Below, piece after piece: positions 32,613 through 42,702 of a stretch of DNA of 46,960 nucleotides (the stretch's first letter is position 1; the number at the start of each line of letters is the position of its first letter). A program made the position numbers and the translations under genes. The notes below the pieces were generated by a model. That model saw only the letters and a list, made by a program, of their open reading frames with translations. It was not told where the DNA came from and did not search any database. This DNA is from Theodoxus fluviatilis (Eukaryota > Mollusca > Gastropoda > Cycloneritida > Neritidae), in NCBI GenBank assembly GCA_034096865.1, contig JAWQFJ010020176.1, positions 1 through 46,960 on the forward strand. The letters are read 5' to 3'.

Positions 32613-34251
32613 CTATGATCTGTGCCACAGAACCACCCCTTCGTCCCCTTTTACCCCCGCACGGCACTGCCGGGCGAAGTGTCCATGTCCGCCACACCTA
32701 AAACAGCAATGGTCACCGTCACCATTCATCTTGACCACTCGCCTCACGGCGACTTTTGGAGAAGAAGGTCGTGATGGTTCTGTTGACTTGGGCGTGTCGT
32801 TTGCATCTCTTTGCACACGGCACACAGTTTTTGATGATACTCTGCCTAGAATAACATCACACACCGGATTTTCAATCACACATGCATCCACAACTCCAGA
32901 GAAATAAGGTGTATCCAAACTGACGGTTGCAGTGGGCAAACAAACAACGTCACCACTGAATTGCCTGCACAGCTGACTTCTCCCTGTCAACTGCCCATCT
33001 CTCACTAGAGATCTTCTGACACCCACGGTTGAACAACCACCGTCTAGCATGACCTTGACCTCAACGCCATTCAGAGAGCCTTGACACGTCTGAATAGCTG
33101 CCGGCAAATCAACACCACCCGACAGACCAACCGACACAACAGACCCCGACCCACTAGAACGACTGTCTGAATCAGAGTCAGCTGAAACAACAACTCCAAC
33201 ACTTGCAGTCTGAACCTGCTGCTCCTTTGCTTTAGACGGACAGTTAGCAATCATGTGCGAAGTCCGACCACACCACCAGCATTCGCCAGACACCCCACCC
33301 ATAGCTCCTCTATCAGCGCCACCAATACCTCTACTGGGTGTTTTTGGATCCTGGTTGTCCCACTGGTTCCTTGCCTCACCCCCAGAAGCAAATCGAGATC
33401 CTGGAAACCGACCACGGGCATGAAAACCGCTAGTTCCTCTCACCACACCAGAAGCAACCGAGTGAGCACTCTCCGACACAGGAATGTTCACACCAACCAA
33501 AAATGGATCCGTCGAACCCTTCGCCGCCATACTCTGAGAAGTATGAGCCTCACGGTACCGATCAGCTGCCTCAATCATAGCCTCTCCAGTTGCAAACTTC
33601 CCTTCTTTCAGAAAAGTCACAAGTGAACCTGAACAACTGGACAAAATCTGTTCTCGCATACACAAATCAGCTAACTTGTCAAAACTTGTGCCAACCTGCG
33701 CCATTTCCAGCCATCTGTTGAAGAATCTCTTCAGCCTACAAAAGAATGTGAACATGTTTTCGCCCGCCTCTGGTTTAACAGTGCGAAACTGAAGACGAAA
33801 TCCCTCCTCAGTGCACCTGAAACGCTTGAGTAAGTGCTTGGACAGAACATCATAGTTATTCTGCTCTGAAGGCGACAACTCCTGCGAATACGTCAAAGCA
33901 CGACCTCTGAGCAATGAAAGTAAACTACCTGCCCACTCTGATTTTTCCCACTTGACAGCAGTTGCATGGCTCTCAAATCGATGGAGATAACTCTCGACAT
34001 CGTCATTCTTTTCATCGAACCATGGCAACTTAGGCCTAGTAGTTAGCCTCTTTAATTTCTCATGTTGATCCAACTGCTTCAGCTGCTGTTCCCTAAACTC
34101 TTTTTCTAGCAGCATTTCTAATGGCTGCTCTCTCCTCCCTACAGCAACTCTCCACAAACCTCTCCAAATCTTCATCCTGCTTTCCTAGCGCCATGCCCTC
34201 CTGCTCAAACTGCCTCACTAATTCTGCCCAATCCACAGCAGAAGATGCCAT
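32613..34251 (-). pseudogene. gag: gag-protease of the deleted LTR element, one frame break
   Basis: The natural start is the Met at 34249-34251 (MASSAVDWAELVRQFEQEG). A one-base frame break near 34105-34115, next to an A run, moves it into the long frame that ends at 32613. Domains: a Gln/Glu-rich helix; gag with SYLHRFESHATAVKW and FRLQFRTVKP; a knuckle CWWCGRTSHMIANC near 33250-33300; a retropepsin-like region with VMLDGGCSTVGVRRSLV (DGG where DTG is usual) near 33010-33060; ending with a knuckle CFRCGGHGHFARQC. The 520-codon part has no stop. Confidence 0.8.
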
Positions 34252-34650
34252 TGTGAAATTATTCCCCAACAAAGTTCACAAACTCAACAAACTATGTAAA
34301 CCAACTACACAGAATACGACCCAGAAGTATTCAACCATAAGCAACCGTGCTTCCTCACACGCAGACTGCTGAAACAAGTCTCCACGAAACGCTTGGCCTA
34401 GGAACAGAAATTTCCAACTACACCGATAGCTGAGAACTTCTCAGTCATACAAGTATAAAATGTATAATGAACAATGTAATCTTATTTACCTTATTCATGC
34501 ACCACCACTGCATCTGTACACTGTGACCAGGGAGTCTGACCATACACACGCCACAAGGCAGAAAAACAGCAACACCTTTAGATCAGAAAAAACACAATGT
34601 TATACAAAGCAACAACAACAAGGAAGCTAAATCAGTATTCAAGTATTTAA

Positions 34651-35579
34651 GACCGGCTAACTGGGCCTCGGGTCAGCCTAGCCCGCACAATGAAAATAAA
34701 ATAAAAGACACCAACACCAGCATAAATGTAAGAATGAAGTGTAATAACCCTTGTGCCTTACGGCACCCACCCAAGCAGCCTCGGCCCACACCAGGGCACA
34801 AAGGTGCTAACGTAGCTCAGGCAGCCTCGGCCCCCACCAGGGCACAAAGGCGCTAACGTACTTCCAACCAATGACCATGCGGCCCCCGCCGATATAGAAA
34901 TGAGTATATTTACCACATTCACACTCACTCAATAGCCCGGCCCACACCAGGGCTCACCAGAACTAACGTGCGGCCCCCGCCGATAATCGTTCTACATACA
35001 ACCTTTTGGCTCCTCCATCATCTCAGCCTCCAACGGCCTGTCTTCCTCCATCTTGTCAGATTCACTGTCCTCTCCACGCATCAACATAGGCATCCCGCTG
35101 CCTACGGAGATTCTCTCTCGGCAACTCCAGTGTCAATTCCGATTTCATATCTACCGGCACTCGTTGTGTTGTTGTTTACGTCCTCCCTCATTTTGGTATC
35201 TTGGACTCCCTCGAACAGCAGGACATCGGTTACACTCATAACTGCCCCTGCAGACTCAGGCCGACTTCCCTGGCACCGGAACAGTCCTGTGCAGCACCGG
35301 CCGAAGACTCTCCAGTCCACGCACGACCATGCTCAGCGAAGCACAGCGCGAACCACCAAGTCAACCCCGACAACGCTTCTCCGCTCCTGCCGAGACTCCA
35401 TCTCCATATTTTCCAACCGCTCAAGTCCGAGTTCTTTTTTCTGGGCCGCGTCACAATGTGACCTCACAAAACTTATGATGTAACGTTCGCAGAAGTAAAT
35501 CTGGAGAACTTGTGTCAAACCTTTGCCTGGTTTTACATAGCTATGGACAATCCATATGCCATACCACACATTCTTTACA
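34651..35579 (-). repeat. 5' LTR of the deleted LTR element, inner end damaged
   Basis: Matches 30718-31643 in full but lacks the first seven plus-strand bases (TGTAACG), which are replaced by unrelated AAGTATTTAA. No primer-binding-site-like TGG sequence is visible next to it, so the joint between LTR and leader has been rearranged. Confidence 0.88.
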
Positions 35580-35905
35580 CCCTCCACTATTCAGCGCCAG
35601 GTGTTCTTTGGTCTGCCCCTCTTGCCCCTGCCTTCTGTGTCAGTGAAGGACTGTGCATGGGATGCTGTCTGGCTGGCATCTAATGACATGCCCTATCCAA
35701 CTCCATCTCCTCCTCATGATGATGGTTCCCAAGCAATTGTGTTAGTCATATATAAACTGCCTGTGCATTGTGGCTAGAGAGGATGATCAGAATTGATATT
35801 TTAAGATTGCAGGAGTTGTGTTAGGAAATCATGATATGTATCAAAGGAGATTCATTTGTTATTCTTTATACTATTTTTTCTTATTACTTCATTATGTGAT
35901 TTCAG

Positions 35906-35959
35906 AATCTGAAAGTGTTGGAACAGCGAGAAAGAGATCACAAACGCAAAGTGAATCAG
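35906..35959 (+). CDS. CCDC177: Host gene exon 7, 18 codons (CCDC177-like)
   Basis: Acceptor TGTGATTTCAG at 35895-35905; donor AATCAG|GTAATG at 35960. It is 54 nt in phase 0 and encodes NLKVLEQRERDHKRKVNQ. It is short, but the splice sites are good, the phase is right and the helix continues the pattern of exon 6. The Q-x-x-x-L-K-x-x-E segment across the exon 6/7 joint fits the CCDC177 coiled coil. Confidence 0.7.
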
Positions 35960-36018
35960 GTAATGACTTAAATTGATGTATGATGTAAAAGTAAGGAGTT
36001 AGAGAGAGAGAGAGTAGC

Positions 36019-36300
36019 TAGAAACTCCCTACGGAGCAAAGCAGAAGACGGTCTTCAGAGGAAGAGCCCCCGTCGCCGAGTTTTCGGCCCTATAATCTTC
36101 CTTACACTCTCGGGGGGTGGGCCACACCTGGACTGACCTCCAGGTGTCCGTCTTTCTGCCACTGTATTTGGCAGGGGCAGGGACAAGCAATCAGAATTAA
36201 GCATTTTTCGACTCTGGAATCCGAGCCGTTTCGAACCCCGCACCCTCTGACTGCAGGTCCAGCGCGCTACCGCTCTTGCCACAGAGCTTCGCGGGGAACG
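36019..36300 (-). repeat. tRNA-derived SINE
   Basis: Reading the minus strand from 36300, CTGTGGCAAGAGCGGTAGCG contains box A (TGGCAAGAGCGG) and GGGGTTCGAAACGG about 40 bases on is box B. The body includes CCACACCTGG-type sequence (36119-36130 on the plus strand). The 3' end reads into a short (CT)n run at 36003-36014. Headless relatives lie at 15545 and 18683. Confidence 0.75.
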
Positions 36301-36326
36301 CGCTCCCTTATTGGCAGGTCTTTTCC

Positions 36327-36330
<4 letters not shown>

Positions 36331-36416
<86 letters not shown>

Positions 36417-36580
36417 GGAGGGAGGGAGGGAGGGAGGGAGGGAGGGAGGGAGGGACGGACGGACGGACGGACGGACGGACGGACGGATACACACACAGAC
36501 AGACAGACACAAACAGACGCAGCCAGACAGACAGCCAGACAGACAGACAGTTAGCCAGCTAGCCAGACAGACAGAGATAT
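36331..36580. repeat. GA, GGGA, GGAC and ACAG microsatellites
   Basis: (GA)n 36331-36412, (GGGA)n 36412-36456, (GGAC)n 36455-36486, then CA and (ACAG)n to about 36580. Successive motif changes, each one substitution from the last, suggest stepwise evolution of one array. Confidence 0.95.
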
Positions 36581-36602
36581 GGAATAAAAACAATTTGATG
36601 TG

Positions 36603-37114
36603 AGGCTTGTTCAGGAGTACGAAGCGCTGCATGAGCGCTTCATGTTGGCAATTGAGCGCTCTTTGCCTCTCGTGAAATCCTACAGATTTAGTGCAGCGCT
36701 TCACTTGTTAAAGGGAGGTAAATCTTCTGCTCCTCGTGTTGTGTTGCTAGACGCTAAAGAAAGTGTTTTCTTTGCCACAGACATTGTTTATGCACGTCTA
36801 AATGTATTATGCATAAATAAAGTCCATTACTGTGTCATTCTTAATGCCATTACTCGCGCACACAGAGCTCTTAGGGCAAATAAAGCCCGTTTCAGTCCCA
36901 AAATGATGTTTCTGAGGGTTATTTTATGCATCGACGACCAGTGCGGGATTGAAGACGCCGTTTTGAAAATCGTGTGAATCAGCTTGGATGCGTGCTTTTC
37001 TGTGATGCACAGCACTGCACAGCGCTGAGTGAATCACACCCCAAAATTGCTGTTCAGGAGTGAAACACGTGCAGCGCTGTGCAGTGCTTTGCAGCGCTGC
37101 GCCTGAACAAGCCT
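36603..37114 (+). mobile_element. TIR element (MITE-like) copy B
   Basis: 512 bp bounded by AGGCTTGTTCAGG and CCTGAACAAGCCT, perfect 13-base inverted ends, with CAGCGCTG-rich subterminal zones. The interior matches 9246-9740 in reverse. GTG on both sides may be a 3-base target duplication. Its 125-codon ORF (36600-36977) parallels the one in copy A. Confidence 0.75.
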
Positions 37115-38132
37115 GTGGTGCAAAATGAAGATAAGGTTTTTTATGAGAGTGCCTCACAGCACAAAAACAAGCATGACCATGAGTCTCACAGTTGAGTAGA
37201 TGATTGTATTGTAGTTTTGCTCCCCCTTCTAATCAGTTGTGAAGGTTTTGTTGCAGCAAAAAACGTGTGTCTACTTTCATTGGATGATGTTAATAGATCT
37301 GATGTAATTTTCATTCTAAGTTTGTTGCCCCTTGCTGATTGGACAATTGGTTCGAGCCTATCTACAATTAGATCACAGAGGTTTCCCAGGTCTATTCATA
37401 TAGACAAACGATTTTTCCGATATCTATTAATACAGGGGATGATTTTTAAACCAAAAAAACGTGTGTCCAAACATAGAAAGGACGTTGATCTACAGACAGA
37501 TCGGGAAATTTGCAGTCAATTGAAATGACAAGGAACGTTCTATTTGTAGATTGACAAAAGCACTGTGCAGGTTGAATGTTACTTGTAGGGTTTTCCAGAT
37601 CTATTCATAGATTGACAAACACTTTATGTTTAGACACACGTCTTTTGTTGCGATGTTAGTTCCTGCAGTTGAGATTCAATGCATTGATTGTATATAGGAC
37701 ATTTTAGTGGCCAGGGCTTTGTTCTTTAAGGAAGAGTATTTTAGACATAAAAATATGTTCAGAAATGGGTTTTTAAAAATTGTGTTGAAAGGAAGTAATT
37801 TCATCTTCCCAAAATGGTGACCAGCTTGAAGAGGATAACTTTACTTCAGAGGAGTTTAACTAAGGCTACAGCGCAGATAATGGGAGGATCCTTTCCATTC
37901 TAGATTGCAAAAATCAATGACAGTAGAGAAGCTAGTGCCAAATAAAAATGATAACTTTATTTTGATAGAAAAATTCTTTGATCCTTCATTACAAACATTT
38001 TCACTGAAAGAAGTATAGGATCATTTCAAATTTTCACTGAAATTTGATGTATTGAGTGCTTGCAATCAAAGGCTCTATATCTGCAGTCAACCTGTTCTAA
38101 ACAGCCATGATAGAAAGACCATTTCTTCACAG
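37115..38132. other. Intron 7 remainder, nothing recognised
   Basis: AT-rich intron. A motif like TCTATTCATA-AGACAAAC recurs loosely at 37392-37410 and 37600-37620, but I see no gene or defined repeat. Confidence 0.5.
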
Positions 38133-38255
38133 GAGTTCAACAGAACCAAGATGGTGGAAGACATGGAAAACATGAAGAACCTGGTTGATGCACAGCAAAG
38201 TGACCTGGAACGGGCTGCCATTCGGAAAGCCGTCAGTCTGCATGAAGAGAGCACA
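38133..38255 (+). CDS. CCDC177: Host gene exon 8 (CCDC177-like)
   Basis: Acceptor ATTTCTTCACAG at 38121-38132; donor AGCACA|GTATGT at 38256. It is 123 nt, 41 codons, phase 0. It begins EFNRTKMVEDMENMKNLVDA and ends SLHEEST. A continuous charged helix, in order with exons 7 and 9. A (TCCA)n-like run at 38290-38345 follows. Confidence 0.72.
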
Positions 38256-38289
38256 GTATGTGATGCTTGTGTCAACAGTTTCTTTGCTC

Positions 38290-38345
38290 TGTCCGTCCGT
38301 CTGTCCATCCATCCATCCGTTCATCTATCCATCCATTCATCTGTC
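38290..38345. repeat. Degenerate (TCCA)n/(TCCG)n microsatellite
   Basis: Imperfect CCGT/CCAT/TCAT tetranucleotides just after the exon 8 donor. Confidence 0.8.
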
Positions 38346-39316
38346 CTTTTGGCGCATCTGATGTTTGAAGAAGTGGCAAAGGATTTCCATCTGGCTCTGT
38401 CTGCCGCTCCTCTGGAGGCTGTCTCCAGGATCTGTCCTCTGCTCCTAAGGCCCCTTTCAATGGTTCACCTCCACATCTCTTATGGTCTCCCTCTCTCTCT
38501 CTTTCCCTGAGGTGTCCATCATAGTGCCATTCTGAGAAGTCAGCTGGATGGCATGTAGCAGACGTGTCCCAGCCATCGCCAGCAGGGTACCAAGTTGTCT
38601 TGATGTTTTACTCATCAAAAATGTTTTGTCCCATTGCACCTTTCTCTGCCCCTTACTGTCTTTCTCTTTCCCCTAATGACCCACATGCGGCTGGCAGCAA
38701 ACCACCATCTGCTTCCTTTCACATGTCCCTCCTCAGACTCATTATTGTAAATCTAACAGTGAAGTGATGACCTTAGGGCATAGCTGCCTGCTCTGCCTGG
38801 CGTTGTTAGTAAATATTAAACAATGAGTTTGAGTAGAAAAACTGGAGAGCCTGCCCACACCTTTGCTAAGCAGCGAGGGGCATGATGGAGTGGAATATTA
38901 CAGAATGTTGTGATTGAAAGAGAATTTCAGTTCTTTACGTATCGGTGTGTGTCATTGCTCCACCTTTTACCTTGTACCTATAGTAAGAAGCCAAAAGACA
39001 ACCCACACAGAGTAAGAATATTCCCTTGAAATTAATCAAAGACAGAAAGGAGAGATTCTATTCTGGATGGCCTGTCCTCCTGCAAAAGGAAGAAGAGGGT
39101 GAATGTTCAAAAACTGGAGAAGAAAATTCAGGTGTTTTTTATGCTCTTTTAGTCTAAAAACTTATCCCTTTTTCCTCACCCATCTTTTCTAGTATATTGG
39201 TTTATGTTTACCTTTGTTTCCATGATTGTCTAGTCATCCTCATTTTTCGGTGGATAACGTTCTGCATGTCTGTTCAGCCTTGACCTAATGTCTAATTACC
39301 AATTTTCTGTTGACAG
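38346..39316. other. Intron 8 remainder, nothing recognised
   Basis: Pyrimidine-rich in parts (38440-38520). I see no exon with suitable phase nor a repeat shared with the rest of the window. Confidence 0.5.
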
Positions 39317-39390
39317 AGAACTTTGCTGAAAAACAAGAAAGAGCGTGAATCTTTTGAGACAAGGAAGAAAATGTTGGACAGCATGACTGA
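39317..39390 (+). CDS. CCDC177: Host gene exon 9 (CCDC177-like)
   Basis: Acceptor TTTCTGTTGACAG at 39304-39316; donor ACTGA|GTAAGA at 39391. It is 74 nt: 24 codons plus two bases. It begins RTLLKNKKERESFETRKKML and ends in a split Asp codon. Phase 2 matches the one-base start of exon 10. Confidence 0.72.
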
Positions 39391-39549
39391 GTAAGATTTA
39401 TTTTATTTTATCTAAGGAACTAATAATTTTATTTGAACTTGATCTTTCAATCTTTGAGGTAGTGACTATTGTGAGTTTTTAATCCTTGCATACAGCAAGA
39501 GCTGCCACGATACCTCCTGCATTAGTTTTGCCAGTTATCATGCATACAT

Positions 39550-39740
39550 ATTTTCCCCATCTATGAGCCCCCTGTAGATTGGGGGTCAGAATAGGCTCAC
39601 TGTGTCTCCCTACTCCATTCATAAGAGGCTAAAAACTAGGGATATCTTGATAGATTTTTGCTTACTCTGAATAGTTCTCGTGATTTTCATGCTCAGTGGC
39701 CTAACATAGCTTACAAAGGCTGATAAGCCGTAAAACTCCA
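39550..39740 (+). repeat. SINE-like repeat, 3' part
   Basis: CACTGTGTCTCCCTACTCC, ATAAGAGGCTAAAAACTAGG, GCTTACTCTGAATAGTTCTC and ACAAAGGCTGATAAGCCGT / AAAACTCCATCC match 13790-14000 in the same order and strand. Confidence 0.65.
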
Positions 39741-40204
39741 TCCATCCATCCCTTTTATGATCTGCTGACTGTATCTGCATCTGGATGTCTGCCCTATGAA
39801 CAGATAGATCATACAGCTATGAAATTGTATTGATGATGGCAGCAATAAAAACCCAGACAGCACAATAAGACCCATAGTGGTCCCGAGTGGACCAGCTGAA
39901 TGGAAAGCAACTAGGCAGTCTCACAAGTGTTGGGTAGTACAGAACAGGATTTGACTTTTGACATACAAATGTGAAGTTGACTATGACTCGGGTGCTTATG
40001 TGGAACTGGATGTGAATGTCTTATGTTGTGAGACCTGTGCTCTGTGTGAAGATGGCACAGACTCTAATTGACAGTTCCCCAAATAAAAATTCTGAGCCTG
40101 GCAGGGGTTTTTGATAAACCAAAAGTTTGCAATTTTAGCAAGTGTTGTTGTTATGGGTTCAGATATGAGAGTCTTATATGGTTTTTGTTTTTGTATAGCA
40201 CTGA

Positions 40205-40405
40205 TTGAAACTTTAGGAAAGATAAAAGAAAGGTGGAGAGAAAGGAAAGGAAGAAAGATAAATCTTTTGTGAAAGTGAGAAAGGATAGGAGAAAAAAGTG
40301 TTTTAAAGCAATGAAGAAAGAAAAAGCCAGAAAGAAAACAGAAACAAGATGAAAAGAAAGAACAAAAAGAATGAGAAAATGAAGTAAGGAAAGTAAGGAA
40401 TAGGT
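40205..40405. repeat. Purine-rich tract (AG-rich on plus strand)
   Basis: About 200 bases with very few pyrimidines on the plus strand, made of GAAAG/AGAAAG-type words without a fixed period. It lies about 140 bases before exon 10. Reverse-strand ORFs through it are artefacts. Confidence 0.75.
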
Positions 40406-40547
40406 CAAGAATGAGAACTACCAATACAGCTGTATTCTTTATGGGAATTTTATATTTGTCACATGTTGAAGGTTCTACTGTCCTTCATCACAGCTCCTGG
40501 GAGCTGCCATTTTGACTGGTGCATAATGGGAGCTGTGTGTGTTGCAG

Positions 40548-40655
40548 TCAGGAGCTGGAGGAGATGAAGAAGACGGTGGAGGGACGCCTCAACAAGGCTG
40601 CAGACAATCACACCCACGTCGTCCAGACTCGAAACCACAACATCTTCCTCAGCAG
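40548..40655 (+). CDS. CCDC177: Host gene exon 10 (CCDC177-like), last one identified
   Basis: Acceptor GTGTGTTGCAG at 40537-40547; donor AGCAG|GTCAGT at 40656. It is 108 nt: one base (completing Asp), 35 codons and two bases. It begins QELEEMKKTVEGRLNKAADN and ends TRNHNIFLS plus a split codon. The V-E-x-x-L-x-K/R-A-x-D/E-N pattern followed by V-x-x-R resembles the CCDC177 coiled coil. The protein must continue, but the next exon is not securely identified. Confidence 0.72.
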
Positions 40656-41044
40656 GTCAGTGACAGGATGTGTGTTTTAGCAAAGTTTGTCTCATGAAGC
40701 CATATGCACTGATGTTCTTTGTCACCTGTTCATTGTGTAGCATCAGCTGTGACCCCGTTGTTCTATCCGTAAATGATATTGCTCCTCCTGGTGTTTTTGA
40801 GTAATGAAAAATGATTAGGTACATAAAAGAATTTTTGACAAACAGAGCTCACTGGACCAGTGATAGAAGCAGTCAGATCATAACCAGAAGGTTGCTGGTT
40901 CAGTCCCAGTCTGAGATCTGGAAAGGTTGTTTTATTGAGGTTGATTTACTGATGGATTTCTCCTCTGCATCAGGAACTGTTCAGCTCTATGTCTAGGCAG
41001 AACATTGTATTGCACAAAACTGTTAGTGTAAAGTGTTCAAGTGT

Positions 41045-41275
41045 ATTACTGATGCTGCTCGAAACTATATGCACGAGCTGGTTGACAGACAGAAACTGTC
41101 CAGGGAGTTGTGGTCTGCTGAGAGGCTCCTCTTGTGTGTCCCACAGAGGAGACTAATAATATGACCTGAGATCCTTCTCCTTCGTGGGACCAAATCCCAG
41201 GAATGCAATCCTAGCATCATAGAGGAGACTGCAAACACAATTTAGGAAGAGCCTGAAATCATATCTTTTTTTTGC
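41045..41275 (+). pseudogene. L2/CR1-like RT C-terminal fragment
   Basis: Plus-strand pieces in two frames: MHELVDRQKLSRELWSAERL and LCVPQRRLI, then DLRSFSFVGPNPRNAI and RRLQTQFRKSLKSYLF. The order (basic-rich, then RSFSxxGPxxxN, then FRKxLKxxLF) is that of the extreme C-terminus of L2/CR1-like RTs. Frame breaks and a stop show decay. Nothing of the catalytic domain remains. Confidence 0.68.
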
Positions 41276-41282
41276 ACCTGCC

Positions 41283-41470
41283 AAGGAGGTTATTTTTTTG
41301 GTCAGTTTGTTTGTTCTTTCGTTCATAATTTGGCAACATTTCTCATAAAATTCAGAACGGATTCTGATGTAATTTGGTGCAAGGTCAAAGTTTCACCCAA
41401 GGAACAATCTGTTAAATTTTGGAGGTTATCTGTTATCTTGTGTTGAAATGACAACCTTAAAGAGAAATAT
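41283..41470 (+). repeat. Dispersed repeat with CCAAGGAGGTTAT motif, second copy
   Basis: Aligns with 5968-6190: GCCAAGGAGGTTAT, AATTTGGCAACATT, TTCACCCAAGGAACAATCTG and AAATTTTGGAGGTTATC. It has no TTGG array. Confidence 0.65.
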
Positions 41471-41777
41471 AATCACCTGAGGCTGCATGTTCTGCAAGCC
41501 AGTGTATTCATTGGCCTGTTTTTAACCTCCCCCTAGCCTATCTCAAGATCACGGCCGCACAATGATAGGGTGAGTGAGCAGATTTAAATGTTGTCTGCGA
41601 TAGTCACCACTTGCATTGTTGAGCTGTGATATCTCCACCACTGTGGCTGCCTTGGTAGAGGTTTGCTGTCTCATAGAGGTCTCTAGTTGTAGATAAAATA
41701 ACTTTGTGTGTACCTTGAGCATGCATGAAAATCTGAGAATGGTACAATGCAAGTACAAGCACTTACTTACATTATAG

Positions 41778-41946
41778 AAAGCAGCTGCTCACAAAGATAC
41801 TAGACTTGGATAGTCACTTTGTTTATGAAAGTGTTCTTATAAAAGATGGAGTGAAATACAAGTTATACAAATGTCTTAGCAATGGAAAGAAAAAACTTAC
41901 CAATGCTTGTGATGAAGCTATGGTCTCAGTAAGAATGAGTAACTAA
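41778..41946 (+). CDS. Candidate further exon, phase-compatible with exon 10
   Basis: TTACATTATAG at 41767-41777 is a possible acceptor. The next frame starts with one base, as exon 10 requires, and is open for 55 codons to TAA at 41944-41946 (KQLLTKILDLDSHFVYES, then YKLYKCLSNGKKKL). A donor TCA|GTAAGA at 41929 would allow continuation instead. The protein is not obviously coiled coil and I see no likeness to CCDC177 here, so it may be an alternative end or chance. Confidence 0.22.
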
Positions 41947-42074
41947 CTTGTACTGTGACAACAAAACGACTCAGTTAAATCTCTTGAGTTGCTGTTTAAA
42001 ACATGAAATCCACATTGTTTTATGTTATTTCTGTGAAATGCGTTGGCTCAGAGCATAGTAAATCTGACAACATC

Positions 42075-42378
42075 CACTGGGGAAATCCGACACAAAAGGC
42101 AGAACATTCACAAAAGATCGAAGCGCTGAACCAGGCCATACTGAAAGCTGCCAATGAATCCATCCCACGGGGAGCCAGCAAGAATTATAGGCCTTACTGG
42201 ACAGAAGAGCTCCAGCAGCTTGAAAATAGTGTGGAAGAGGCAAGAATGAAAGTTCAAGAAGATCCAACAATTCTGAACAACATTAAACTGAAGGCAGCAG
42301 CTGCAAAACACAAACAGGTTTTCAACCGGGAAGCTCGCAGAAGCTGGCATGAAATAACAGAGCAGCTGAACTTGGACA
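42075..42378 (+). mobile_element. Internal fragment of the I-like LINE
   Basis: 304 bases matching 21353-21656 with one mismatch (ATCGAAGCG against ATCAAAGCG) and no indels. It covers the linker between endonuclease and RT and has neither the 5' nor the 3' end of the element. The open frame 42003-42443 runs through it (SIPRGASKNYRPYWTEEL). Confidence 0.92.
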
Positions 42379-42480
42379 TCCACAGCAACAAAATGCATCA
42401 GGTTGAGATTGCTTGTACAGTCTACTGTTTCATACATTCATAAGGATGATGAAAACTACCTCAACCATTGAAAGAAGAAA

Positions 42481-42702
42481 TTGCAACGAAGAATAATTAA
42501 CTCTTACCCTGACCTTATAATTGGGACTGTTTGGTCTGTCAGTGCTGCTAAAAAAAAGAAAAGAGAAGAGCTACATTTGAAGGACAAGAAACCTGTGCTT
42601 TTCTTTTGCTCATGCCCTTTTAACTATCCAACGAAGTATAGCGAAACCCATATCAAAAGTACTCACAACTGTATCAAGAACAAATTCATGTCATTGTTGT
42701 AA
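42481..42702 (+). CDS. Unidentified short ORF
   Basis: 73 codons (MQRRIINSYPDLIIGTVWSV, a KKKKREE stretch, then CSCPFNYPTKYSETHIK) to TAA at 42700-42702. I do not recognise it. The upstream sequence has stops in frame, and it has Lys-rich and Cys-containing parts. It could be a terminal exon of the host gene or of another transposon, or chance. Confidence 0.2.
   Translation: MQRRIINSYPDLIIGTVWSVSAAKKKKREELHLKDKKPVLFFCSCPFNYPTKYSETHIKSTHNCIKNKFMSLL

Larger units (their letters stand above)
30711..35579 (-). mobile_element. Internally deleted Ty3-type LTR retrotransposon with both LTRs
   Basis: 4869 bp, minus orientation, flanked by the 5-base target duplication CCCTC (30706-30710 and 35580-35584). 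5' LTR 34651-35579, 3' LTR 30711-31643, with a polypurine tract GGGGGAAAGGGG next to the 3' LTR (31644-31662 on the plus strand). The interior keeps gag, a protease, extra zinc knuckles and a short RNase H remnant; RT proper and integrase are gone. It would need another copy's enzymes to move. Confidence 0.88.
30583..35728 (-). mobile_element. RTE-like LINE 3' fragment, split by an LTR element
   Basis: Two pieces, 35728-35580 and 30710-30583 (minus strand), form one reading frame once the intervening LTR element is ignored. The right piece carries RRRWSWIGHVIR and GKRGRPKNTWR; the left piece carries EGELKIMKESWSTIQKKA and SFVAALHAE. These are the typical C-terminus of RTE-like LINEs. One TGA falls at the junction. 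The 5-base CCCTC target duplication lies within it. Confidence 0.78.

Noticed and set aside
36600..36977. The 125-codon ORF of the TIR element as a host gene
   Set aside because: It coincides with a repeat element present twice, has no recognised domain, and changes between copies look neutral.
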